Source: CAYHIW01 sp964356745
GTDB taxonomy: Bacteria; Patescibacteriota; Microgenomatia; UBA1406; GWC2-37-13
Reading direction: 5' to 3'
DNA: 9,967 nucleotides
Assembly (NCBI GenBank): GCA_964356745.1
Contig: CAYHIW010000033.1
Location: 1 to 9,967 of the forward strand
This document shows positions 1-6,207 of this stretch, one piece after another. A program made the translations under genes and the position numbers. Within the stretch, counting starts at the first letter, position 1, and the number at the start of each line of letters is the position of its first letter. The notes under the pieces were generated by a model. The model was given only the letters and a program-made list of their open reading frames with translations. It ran no database searches and was not told where the DNA came from.

Positions 1-850
1 AATTCTCTCTTTGTTTTTGATCAGTGTATTCTGTCAATATAGCTTCGAGATTGAGACGAAGTACGCGTTTATAATTCAAAAGGGAGTTGCTTTTGCCCTC
101 ATGTACTCTTCTGGAGAATTCGTCAATTATTGACTGGCGCCCAATCCCCTCTTCCCCGACTAGGATCAGATTTGCTTCCTGACTTTTGGCCAAAATTTGC
201 TCAACTTGTTTTATTTCTTTTTCCCTGCCCACGATTTTTTTTATCCGCTCTTGATATTCTCCCGATGGGAGCTCTTCAGTATATTTATCCAATGTCGGAG
301 TGTACCCTAGAGCCCAATCTCTAGCCAAAGGCGGAATAGAAAAAAGATTATTCAAGGTCCACCATCTCTTCTTTTGCATATGTTGCAGATAATAAATCTC
401 AAACCAAGCGTTTACATGATCAAGATTTTCCTTTTGTAAAAGATGAGACTCAATGAATTCCTTTTTTCGCAGTTCTTGATTTTCCTTTTCTGACTTCTGT
501 AGTGAATTAATGAGAATCTGTAGAGGAAGAGTTGCAAAGAACATTAGCAAAATAATCGGAATGGCTAAAATAAAAACAATTTCCGCAATGAAAAAAAACA
601 CAATCATAATCGCTCTCATCAAAAATCCTATTAATCTGGAGATTAGATTAAAGGAAATACGACTAAACAAATCGCTGAAAGAAAATCCTACAGTTGTTTT
701 TTTTGCCACTAAATTTTTCCAGGGACTAAAGAGAGTTTTAAAAAGAGTCGGGACCGATAAATAATATGGCAGGAAAATAAATAAATTCAAAAGAGCATCA
801 AAAAAATCCTTTATGGTTCTATTAATACCGGTGGAACTATCTTGGGCCAT
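1..850 (-). CDS. Membrane-anchored Clp-like AAA+ ATPase, left paralogue (partial, C-terminus beyond window start)
   Basis: Reading the minus strand from the ATG at 850 gives 283 open codons running off the window start. The protein has a hydrophobic N-terminus (FFDALLNLFIFLPYYLS), then a long membrane region, then a conserved juxtamembrane block (KKRWWTLNN, then RDWALGYTPTLD), then the start of AAA+ module D1. Every block lines up with the complete paralogue at 4024-6180 (shared NLISR.IGF.MR, KRWW/KKWW, GYTP, VGR.KEIK, LLNYKRVLRLN). At residues 232-240 the Walker A is GEEGIGRQS: the lysine is Arg and the following Ser/Thr is Gln, so D1 nucleotide binding is probably impaired. An in-frame ATG at 859 would add three residues, but it overlaps the -10 box, so 850 is preferred as a leaderless start. 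The cellular role is unknown. It is divergent from the acetyltransferase-like gene at 1086. Confidence 0.85.
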   Translation of the reverse strand, partial: MAQDSSTGINRTIKDFFDALLNLFIFLPYYLSVPTLFKTLFSPWKNLVAKKTTVGFSFSDLFSRISFNLISRLIGFLMRAIMIVFFFIAEIVFILAIPIILLMFFATLPLQILINSLQKSEKENQELRKKEFIESHLLQKENLDHVNAWFEIYYLQHMQKKRWWTLNNLFSIPPLARDWALGYTPTLDKYTEELPSGEYQERIKKIVGREKEIKQVEQILAKSQEANLILVGEEGIGRQSIIDEFSRRVHEGKSNSLLNYKRVLRLNLEAILTEYTDQKQREN

Positions 851-857
851 CAATTTC

Positions 858-888
858 ATTATACATATTTTTAATATTCAATTGTCAT
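858..888 (-). promoter_or_regulatory. Putative promoter of left Clp-like gene
   Basis: On the minus strand a perfect TATAAT lies at 863-858, followed by 7 nt (GAAATTG) and the ATG at 850. Transcription would therefore start at or next to the start codon. The -35 is weak: the best candidate is ATGACA at 888-883, with a long 19-nt spacer. The paralogue's promoter has the same geometry and a similar ATATGTAT context. Confidence 0.55.
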
Positions 889-1028
889 TTATCTTTTTTT
901 TTCAAAAAAATGTCAAATTTATGAATTTTTTTGTTGATTTTATAATTTTTTTATTTGTCTTTTTTCGAGAAATTACGCACTAAAAATGAAAAAATTTTTA
1001 AAAAAATTAACTAAAAGTGATTTTACTC

Positions 1029-1056
1029 TTGACAAATAATACTCATTGTTTATTAT
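1029..1056 (+). promoter_or_regulatory. Putative promoter of acetyltransferase-like gene A
   Basis: A perfect TTGACA (1029-1034) is followed after 16 nt by TATTAT (1051-1056). The stretch starting TTGACAAAT and continuing with a CTCA core resembles the minus-strand promoter of the paralogue (3846-3818). The promoter therefore seems to have been kept after duplication. The predicted transcription start is near 1063, giving a leader of about 23 nt before the TTG at 1086. Confidence 0.6.
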
Positions 1057-1085
1057 GAAATTAGATAGAAATTTTGTAAAAAAAA

Positions 1086-2129
1086 TTGAGAATTTTAAAT
1101 TATCAACAGCATATAAATAATCTGAAAAAATTCGGGGAAATTCCTTTATTGCAGATAATACCCAAGACGCCTCAAAACAAGCATTTATATCAAAACGGCG
1201 TGTCCAAACTGATTCCTCGTCTTACTCTAAAAGTTCATTCCGGAATCGAAGAGTGTTATTATTTGTGGGAAGAATTTAGTCCAAAAAAAACTCTATTTGA
1301 TTTATGGGATTTTTGTTACTCTTGGTCGCAAGGATTAAATTTCAAACCTTATTTCTATACTTTATATGAAGAAAAAAAACCACTGGGAGTTTTACCGTTG
1401 TCATATGATCATGAAGATAAACGGTTTGAGTGGTTTGGTTGCGAATGGTTGGAGAATCATAGTTTTTTTGTTGAAGACGCAAAGATTGTAGATTTACTTT
1501 TAGCTGTTGCACCTTCTCCCTTATTTCTAAATTCTCTTGCTTCTTTTGAAGGAGTCGATAAATTGACTAAATTCGGAGAAGTTACCGCTGATCCTGATGA
1601 TAGAAACATAAAAGATATTTCAAAATTTTCTTCGATCGATCAGCTTCTGGCGACTTTCAAGAAAAAATCAAGATATAACATAAAGTATGATCATCGAAGA
1701 TTAATGTCAATGGGAGTAAAAGTAGAAATGACTGAGACCAAAGATCTTAAGAATTTTGAAGAATTAATGGAAATGAACAAACGAAGATTTGACGGTATAG
1801 ATAGAGATGTTAGTTATGTTGAAAAATTTCAGGAAGCTTTTAGATTGATAGTCAAAAACGCAAATCAATATGCGTTTAAATATATTAAAGTTTCATCAAA
1901 AGATAAAACAGCGTCTATTGACATGGTTATTACTTACAAAGATATTTATTATCCTTTTACTGGTAGCAATGACGTGTCAAATTTCAACGGAATTGGTAAT
2001 TTCATGACTTATATTGAGTTTGAAGATGCGATAAATAAAGGACTCAAGTTGGTTGATATTCTGCAGGAGGATCATGGTTGGAAACACCGTTATTTTGATA
2101 AAATTCCACTCCTTGTTTTTGAAAAATAA
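1086..2129 (+). CDS. FemAB/GNAT-type acetyltransferase-like protein, paralogue A
   Basis: The product is 347 aa with no signal peptide or membrane segment. The overall pattern suits the GNAT-fold acetyltransferase/FemAB-like group (Acetyltransf_6 type, often annotated BioF2-like): a basic KKKSRYNIKYDHRRL block near 193-206, a YYPFTGSND strand near 288-296, and a C-terminal DILQEDHGWKHRYF near 324-337. Members of this group transfer acyl or aminoacyl groups in envelope or polysaccharide synthesis; the substrate here cannot be told. The family call is by resemblance. The start is TTG, because the frame is closed by TAA at 1077-1079 and no ATG occurs until deep in the protein. The mature N-terminus aligns with paralogue B from about IPLL (residue 19). 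A run of eight A at 1078-1085 sits just before the start. An out-of-frame ATG at 1055 would join this frame if one A were removed, so the N-terminus is uncertain. Confidence 0.7.
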   Translation: MRILNYQQHINNLKKFGEIPLLQIIPKTPQNKHLYQNGVSKLIPRLTLKVHSGIEECYYLWEEFSPKKTLFDLWDFCYSWSQGLNFKPYFYTLYEEKKPLGVLPLSYDHEDKRFEWFGCEWLENHSFFVEDAKIVDLLLAVAPSPLFLNSLASFEGVDKLTKFGEVTADPDDRNIKDISKFSSIDQLLATFKKKSRYNIKYDHRRLMSMGVKVEMTETKDLKNFEELMEMNKRRFDGIDRDVSYVEKFQEAFRLIVKNANQYAFKYIKVSSKDKTASIDMVITYKDIYYPFTGSNDVSNFNGIGNFMTYIEFEDAINKGLKLVDILQEDHGWKHRYFDKIPLLVFEK

Positions 2130-2162
2130 TAGCTATTTTAAGCCTCATTACAACTCTTTTTG

Positions 2163-2171
2163 TGCTATAAT
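2163..2171 (+). promoter_or_regulatory. Putative extended -10 promoter for the tRNA-tRNA-SET unit
   Basis: TGCTATAAT (2163-2171) is a perfect extended -10 element, 16 nt before the 5' end of tRNA-Ile. I find no good -35 at the usual distance, which is common for extended -10 promoters. It may drive both tRNAs and the SET-domain gene, because no other promoter is evident before 2363. Confidence 0.55.
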
Positions 2172-2187
2172 TTTAATGTTTTTGCAT

Positions 2188-2259
2188 GGGCGCGTAGTTT
2201 AATGGTAAAACACTTCTCTGATAAAGAAGAGAGCGATAGTTCGATTCTATCCGCGCCCA
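2188..2259 (+). tRNA. tRNA-Ile(GAT)
   Basis: The full cloverleaf folds by hand. The acceptor stem GGGCGCG pairs with CGCGCCC. The D-stem is GTTT/AAAC with GG in the loop. The anticodon stem is CTTCT/AGAAG around loop CTGATAA, giving anticodon GAT. The variable loop is AGAGC. The T-stem is GATAG/CTATC with loop TTCGATT, and the discriminator is A at 2259. CCA is not encoded (the next bases are CCG), so a CCA-adding enzyme is needed. Confidence 0.93.
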
Positions 2260-2274
2260 CCGCGTCAAACGCGG
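2260..2274 (+). other. Small hairpin between the two tRNAs
   Basis: CCGCG, loop TCAAA, CGCGG forms a perfect 5-bp GC stem directly after the tRNA-Ile discriminator base. It is followed by only three T, so it is a poor terminator. It more likely separates the two tRNAs in the precursor or affects 3' processing. That role is inference. Confidence 0.4.
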
Positions 2275-2284
2275 CTTTGCACTT

Positions 2285-2357
2285 GGCCACTTAGCTCAGT
2301 TGGTAGAGCGCCCGGCTTACATCCGGAAGGTCGGGGGTTCGAGCCCCTCAGTGGCCA
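2285..2357 (+). tRNA. tRNA-Val(TAC)
   Basis: The acceptor stem GGCCACT pairs with AGTGGCC. The D-stem is GCTC/GAGC with loop AGTTGGTA. The anticodon stem CCCGG/CCGGA surrounds CTTACAT, giving anticodon TAC. The variable loop is AGGTC. The T-stem is GGGGG/CCCTC with loop TTCGAGC, and the discriminator is A at 2357. The outermost anticodon-stem pair (27-43) is a C-A mismatch. CCA is not encoded. Confidence 0.93.
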
Positions 2358-2362
2358 CACAG

Positions 2363-2782
2363 ATGAGTAAACAAAAGTTGCTTGACCATCTTAAGAGTGA
2401 CGTCTACTGCCGAATTGGTAGATCAGATGTACACGGAATAGGCATTATCGCCATTCGCGACATACCTAAAGGAATCAATCCTTTTAAATCCTTCTACGAA
2501 GAGTCATACGAAGAGTTTACTGATGACGAACTCGTAGGACTACCACCGGAGGTAAGAAAACTCATTCATGACTACTGTGCTGAGGAAAACGATAGTGTTT
2601 GGATACCTAAGTTCGGATTTAATCAAGTTCACATTCTTCATTACATTAATCATTCCACTAATCCAAACGTCATCCCGGTCGACGATAGCGATATTTTTAT
2701 CACTACCAAAGATATTGCAAAAGGAGAAGAATTGTTTTCAAATTACGCAACATATGATGAAGATTACGAGAAAAAAATGTAG
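2363..2782 (+). CDS. Small SET-domain protein (putative lysine methyltransferase)
   Basis: The product is 139 aa and is essentially a bare SET domain, using S-adenosylmethionine to methylate lysine in family members. Visible motifs in order are HGIG at 24-27 (the SAM-binding GxG region), INHSTNPN at 95-102 (the hallmark NHSxxPN), and KGEELFSNYATYDE at 120-133 (GEELxxxY with the catalytic-type tyrosine Y128). No pre-SET or post-SET cysteine cluster is seen. The ATG at 2363 is chosen because earlier in-frame starts lie inside tRNA-Val. Only 5 nt (CACAG) separate the tRNA discriminator base from the ATG, so the mRNA probably arises by tRNA 3' processing. GC is about 43% over 2401-2580, against about 30% in sampled lines of the neighbouring gene, which may point to transfer. 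It converges with the gene at 2787 with a 4-nt gap. The target protein is unknown. Confidence 0.8.
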   Translation: MSKQKLLDHLKSDVYCRIGRSDVHGIGIIAIRDIPKGINPFKSFYEESYEEFTDDELVGLPPEVRKLIHDYCAEENDSVWIPKFGFNQVHILHYINHSTNPNVIPVDDSDIFITTKDIAKGEELFSNYATYDEDYEKKM

Positions 2783-2786
2783 GGAG

Positions 2787-3800
2787 TTATTTTTCGAATT
2801 CAAATACTTCGCGTGAATCAAAATAACGATGCTTCCAGCTATGATCTTCCTGAAAACAGTCGATGAATTTAAAGCCCTGATTAATTGCATCCTCAATCTC
2901 ATAATAAGCCATATAGTGACCAATTCCATTAAAGTTCTCAACATCATTTGCACCAGCAAATTGATAGTAGACATCTTTATAAGAGATAACGATATCAATC
3001 GCCGCAATCTTATTCCTTGCCTTTGCTTGAAGGAATGACACATCGTATATTTCAGCGTTTCTTACAACGCGCCTAAAAGAATTTTGATCTCTTTCGTTTG
3101 GATATATGTCTCGGACAACGCCGTCAAACCTTTGCTTATTCATCGAAATCATTAATTCCAAAAGATGAGAGTCTTCGTTACCGCTTTTTTCTATACGAAC
3201 ACCTTGTTTAACTAATCTTTTATAATCGGTTTTTATATGATATCTACGCTTTTTCTTGAGTCGCTTTAAAAATCCGTCCATCGAGGAAACGTTCTCTATA
3301 TTTTTAAAATACTTAAGATCACTGTCTTTACCCAAGGCACCAAACATTTCCAACTTTTTGATTTTCTCGAACTGCTTAATAGAGTTAAGCTTGAGCGGGG
3401 CAGGACTTACCGCAAGAAGAAAGTCAATCAACTTCTCATCTTCAACAAAGAAACGGTTCTCTTCATGATACCATCCTCCAAACCACTGATATTTGTTTTC
3501 GTATTCATCATACCAAAGAGGTAACACTCCCAAAACTTTTTTTCCTTCGTACAACGTATAAAAAAATGGAGTACATTTATATCCCTCATAAAATGAGTAT
3601 CGGAAATCCCACAAATCAAACAGTGTCTGTTTTGGAGAAAACTTGTCCCACAGTACGTAACACTTTTCTAAATCTGAGTGTACTTTAAGCGTTAAATGAG
3701 GAATGAGTTTTGATAAACCATTCGTGTAAAAATGTTTGTTTTCGACCGTCTCGGGAATGACCTCAAGAAGCGGAATTGTTCGCGTCTGCATTTGATTCAT
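2787..3800 (-). CDS. FemAB/GNAT-type acetyltransferase-like protein, paralogue B
   Basis: The product is 337 aa and clearly a paralogue of 1086-2129. Shared blocks include SKLIP.LTLKVHS, FSPK.TLFDLWDF.YS, KKK.RY.IK, FNGIG and QEDH.WKHRYFD, and both proteins end in FEK. There is no signal peptide or membrane span. The likely role is transfer of an acyl or aminoacyl group in envelope or glycan chemistry, by the same weak family argument as for paralogue A; the substrate is unknown. The start at 3800 (MNQMQ) lies behind a TTGACA promoter. A second ATG at 3791 is possible and would remove three residues. No Shine-Dalgarno sequence is seen. The gene is divergent from the Clp-like gene at 4024 and convergent with the SET-domain gene. 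Confidence 0.72.
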   Translation of the reverse strand: MNQMQTRTIPLLEVIPETVENKHFYTNGLSKLIPHLTLKVHSDLEKCYVLWDKFSPKQTLFDLWDFRYSFYEGYKCTPFFYTLYEGKKVLGVLPLWYDEYENKYQWFGGWYHEENRFFVEDEKLIDFLLAVSPAPLKLNSIKQFEKIKKLEMFGALGKDSDLKYFKNIENVSSMDGFLKRLKKKRRYHIKTDYKRLVKQGVRIEKSGNEDSHLLELMISMNKQRFDGVVRDIYPNERDQNSFRRVVRNAEIYDVSFLQAKARNKIAAIDIVISYKDVYYQFAGANDVENFNGIGHYMAYYEIEDAINQGFKFIDCFQEDHSWKHRYFDSREVFEFEK

Positions 3801-3817
3801 TTTTTAATGATACTTTT

Positions 3818-3846
3818 ATCAAACATAATTGAGATTCATTTGTCAA
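3818..3846 (-). promoter_or_regulatory. Putative promoter of acetyltransferase-like gene B
   Basis: On the minus strand TTGACA (3846-3841) is followed after 17 nt by TTTGAT (3823-3818). The start codon is 17 nt after the -10 box, leaving a leader of about 10 nt. The -35 and the following AAT..AT.CTCA are shared with the promoter of paralogue A (1029-1056). Confidence 0.55.
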
Positions 3847-3877
3847 TACCCAAATGCAATTTATTTCATTTTATCCC

Positions 3878-3888
3878 ATTGTGACAAT
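3878..3888. promoter_or_regulatory. Short inverted repeat in the divergent intergenic region (possible operator)
   Basis: ATTGT-G-ACAAT is a perfect 5+1+5 inverted repeat about 30 nt upstream of the -35 of acetyltransferase-like gene B and 100 nt upstream of the Clp-like promoter. It could be a regulator site, but a repeat this short can arise by chance in AT-rich DNA. I did not find an obvious copy in the matching left region. Confidence 0.2.
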
Positions 3889-3963
3889 CCGAAAAAAACA
3901 CCATTTTTTTCAATATTTTTCCAAATTTCGTTCATTTTCGAATACTCAAAACATGGTAGTTGT

Positions 3964-3998
3964 CAATTAACAATTAGCAATTAACCATTAACAATTAA
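3964..3998 (+). repeat. Five tandem copies of a 7-bp repeat (CAATTAA)
   Basis: The copies are CAATTAA (3964), CAATTAG (3971), CAATTAA (3978), CCATTAA (3985) and CAATTAA (3992), with no spacing between them. The last two copies overlap the candidate -35 TTAACA of the Clp-like promoter. The array could be a binding platform or a slippage-prone tract. The left paralogue's upstream region has no such array. Confidence 0.85.
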
Positions 3999-4017
3999 CT
4001 ATATATGTATATATAAT
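3988..4017 (+). promoter_or_regulatory. Putative leaderless promoter of right Clp-like gene
   Basis: TTAACA (3988-3993), an 18-nt spacer and a perfect TATAAT (4012-4017) lie 6 nt (CATTTT) before the ATG at 4024. Transcription would begin on or within a base of the A of ATG, leaving no room for a ribosome binding site. Confidence 0.6.
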
Positions 4018-4023
4018 CATTTT

Positions 4024-6180
4024 ATGGGCAACATCTTCCCTAACTTTTTTGAAATATTATTCAACCTCTTCCTTTTTTTTCCATACTTTTTTTCTGTAAA
4101 AAGATTGCTTAAAACATTGTTTGATCCGTGGAAAAATATTCAGGATGAATCACTAAGCTTTAATCTCATCTCTCGTGGAATTGGTTTTTTTATGCGAACA
4201 TCGATTCTTGTTGCGTTCCTTTTCTTTATGGTTTTTTATATTATTTCTATTCCCTTTATTATTGTTCTTTTTTTACTTACACTCCCATTGAGACTTCTTA
4301 TTCTTCCATTTCAAACCTCAGAAGAGCGACGAAAATTGCTTGAAAAAAAAGCATTTACTCAAACACACATGCTTAATCCTGCAAATCAGAAGAATGTTGA
4401 AGATTGGTTTGATCATGTATACGCAGGCAAACAAACAAGGAAGAAGTGGTGGGAGCTTTCTCGTCTATATCAAACACCACCTTTGGCACACGATTGGTCA
4501 AGCGGATATACGCCAAACCTCACTCAGTTTACCGACGATCTTACGTCAAGCGACGAAAATCTGTCTTCGATTATCGTTGGGCGTAAGAAAGAAATTAAGG
4601 AAATAGAAACAACCCTAAGTCAAAGTCACGAAGCCAATGCGCTCCTTATTGGAAATGAAGGAGTTGGAAAATCATCGATAATTGACGGACTTGCACAACG
4701 AATATATACAGGCCAATCCGGTAATCTTCTCAATTACAAACGCGTCCTTCGTCTCAACGTTGAGAAGATTGCTGCAAAACATAGCGATGTCAAACAGAGA
4801 GAAGAGTTCATTGAGTCTTTATTTAAAGAAGCAGCAGATGCTGGAAACATTATATTTGTCATTGATTATCTTAATAGGTACATACAAAGTACTGCAGATT
4901 CTATCAATGTATCATCATCAATTGCGAAATTTGCTAAATCGCCTCGTATTCAATTCCTCGCTACTATTTTACCTAAACAGTATCAGGACGCCGTTGTTCC
5001 CAGCGAAAGCGTGCATAATTTATTTACTCCTCTAAGAATTGAGCCACTAAGTAAGGAAGAGACGTTACGTATTATTTTGGAGTCGTATCATGTTTTTGAA
5101 CATAGATATGCATTATCCATTCCCTATGAAACGATTCTCGATACTATTATAAAAAGTGAGACCTTTATACTTGACATTCCTTTTCCTAACAAAGCCATTA
5201 AACTCATTGACATAGCTTGTTCGATCGCTTCAAAGCAAAATCAAAAACAACTTACCCCTTCTCACATAGATAAAGCAGTAGAACAATACGCACATGTACC
5301 GGTGAAACCAGATGAAAGTACCAAATCCATTCTCGTACATTTTGAAGATGAGCTGCTTAAATCAATCATAGGACAACAAAGGGCAGTGCGAAAAATTGCA
5401 TCAACCATACGAACAGCCTATGTCGAGCTTGAATACCGAAAAAAACCCATTGCAAGTTTGCTGTTTTTAGGACCAACGGGTACGGGAAAAACCGAGACGG
5501 CCAAAGCAATTGCAAAAACACTCTTTAAAACAGATTCTGCATTTATTAGACTCGACATGTCTAATTACCAAAACAAAGAACAAGAACAGGATCTTTTAAG
5601 AGAACTGGCAACTCAAATTCACACCAATCCATCAGGAGTACTGTTACTTGATGAGATAGAAAAAATCCACAAAGACTTATTAAATATTTTTCTAACTATA
5701 ACGGATGAGGGGTATTTTACCGATCAAAGCGGGAAACAAGTAAACTGTAAAAACCTCATAATAATTGCGACCTCAAATGCTGCAGCTGATTTTATATTTA
5801 AAACATTGCACGTACAAAACACAACTCCTCTAATCAACGAGGAGGTTATTGAACAGTATCTTGTGAATAAAGGATATTTTTCACCGGAATTTCTCAATCG
5901 ATTCGATGGTGTGATCGTTTACGAACCGTTAAACAAAGAGTCTTTGTACGAAATAGCTAAAAGAACCGCGATTGAGTTGGTTAAAAAATATCAAAGCTCA
6001 CACGGGGTAACCGTTACTATTACCGATGAGTTGATTGAGCGGTTTACTAATGAAAATTATAGACCTGAGTATGGCGCCCGCAATATTCAGAGAGTTATTC
6101 AGCAACATATTGAAGACAAACTTGCGACATTATTGCTTGAAAATAAGATAAAGACCGGCGATACTGTTTCTTTACATTGA
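4024..6180 (+). CDS. Membrane-anchored Clp-like double-AAA+ ATPase, right paralogue (degenerate D1, no D2 pore loop)
   Basis: The product is 718 aa. It has a hydrophobic helix at about 8-24 and a hydrophobic hairpin at about 55-97 in place of a Clp N-domain, then a KKWW..GYTP juxtamembrane block (140-165) and two AAA+ modules. D1 has an intact Walker A (GNEGVGKS, 210-217). Its Walker B is FVIDY, with Y282 replacing the catalytic Glu; the usual pore-loop KYRG position reads KHSD; the arginine-finger region reads VHNLF. D2 keeps Walker A (GPTGTGKT, 483-490), Walker B (LLDEIEK, D543/E544), sensor 1 N585, finger R626 (FLNRFD) and sensor 2 GAR (684-686). Between DMS (511) and LLDE, however, it is about 12 residues shorter than ClpB and lacks the GYVG pore loop. 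No ClpP-binding IGF/IGL tripeptide or ClpB middle domain is seen. It is probably an ATP-driven membrane machine but not a typical threading unfoldase; its role is unknown. No Shine-Dalgarno sequence is present. Confidence 0.85.
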   Translation: MGNIFPNFFEILFNLFLFFPYFFSVKRLLKTLFDPWKNIQDESLSFNLISRGIGFFMRTSILVAFLFFMVFYIISIPFIIVLFLLTLPLRLLILPFQTSEERRKLLEKKAFTQTHMLNPANQKNVEDWFDHVYAGKQTRKKWWELSRLYQTPPLAHDWSSGYTPNLTQFTDDLTSSDENLSSIIVGRKKEIKEIETTLSQSHEANALLIGNEGVGKSSIIDGLAQRIYTGQSGNLLNYKRVLRLNVEKIAAKHSDVKQREEFIESLFKEAADAGNIIFVIDYLNRYIQSTADSINVSSSIAKFAKSPRIQFLATILPKQYQDAVVPSESVHNLFTPLRIEPLSKEETLRIILESYHVFEHRYALSIPYETILDTIIKSETFILDIPFPNKAIKLIDIACSIASKQNQKQLTPSHIDKAVEQYAHVPVKPDESTKSILVHFEDELLKSIIGQQRAVRKIASTIRTAYVELEYRKKPIASLLFLGPTGTGKTETAKAIAKTLFKTDSAFIRLDMSNYQNKEQEQDLLRELATQIHTNPSGVLLLDEIEKIHKDLLNIFLTITDEGYFTDQSGKQVNCKNLIIIATSNAAADFIFKTLHVQNTTPLINEEVIEQYLVNKGYFSPEFLNRFDGVIVYEPLNKESLYEIAKRTAIELVKKYQSSHGVTVTITDELIERFTNENYRPEYGARNIQRVIQQHIEDKLATLLLENKIKTGDTVSLH

Positions 6181-6189
6181 CAATTCAAC

Positions 6190-6195
6190 TATAAT
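6190..6195 (+). promoter_or_regulatory. Candidate -10 box before the Ig-like gene
   Basis: A perfect TATAAT sits 12 nt before the ATG at 6208, which would give a leader of about 5 nt. No -35 is found at 16-18 nt. A TTGACA at 6177-6182 is only 7 nt upstream, too close to pair with it. With the 27-nt gap after the Clp-like gene, read-through from that gene is equally possible. Confidence 0.35.
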
Positions 6196-6207
6196 TTCTT
6201 TTAAATT

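Larger units (their letters stand above)
1..6180. repeat. Inverted duplication of a divergent two-gene module (Clp-like / acetyltransferase-like)
   Basis: The left arm is Clp-like (minus) and acetyltransferase-like (plus). The right arm is acetyltransferase-like (minus) and Clp-like (plus). The centre at about 2130-2786 holds two tRNA genes and a SET-domain gene. The divergent intergenic gaps are 226 nt (860-1085) and 223 nt (3801-4023). By eye, the acetyltransferase-like pair matches at 31 of 42 residues in an N-terminal block and 36 of 53 in a C-terminal block. The copies are related at protein level and not as near-identical DNA, so the event is old or the copies have diverged under selection. 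Confidence 0.8.

Noticed and set aside
130..764. Two plus-strand open frames (130-324 and 510-764) at the window start
   Set aside because: They are antisense to the left Clp-like gene, whose minus-strand frame is open throughout and clearly homologous to the 4024 gene.
2128..2137. Palindrome AATAGCTATT after acetyltransferase-like A as a terminator
   Set aside because: It is a short AT-rich palindrome with no proper loop and no adjacent T tract; too weak to call.
2300..2362. N-terminal extension of the SET-domain gene starting at a TTG inside tRNA-Val
   Set aside because: It would translate the tRNA sequence; the ATG at 2363 gives a normal SET-domain start.
2783..2786. Bidirectional terminator between the SET-domain gene and acetyltransferase-like B
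   Set aside because: Only 4 nt separate the stop codons and no stem-loop is visible there.
3964..3998. CRISPR-like array
   Set aside because: The units are 7 bp with no spacers, so this is a simple tandem repeat.
1..6180. Composite transposon explanation for the inverted arms
   Set aside because: No transposase, terminal inverted repeats or target duplications are seen, and the arms are diverged genes, not near-identical DNA.
6177..6195. TTGACA and TATAAT as a classic promoter for the Ig-like gene
   Set aside because: The spacer is only 7 nt, so the two boxes cannot act together.
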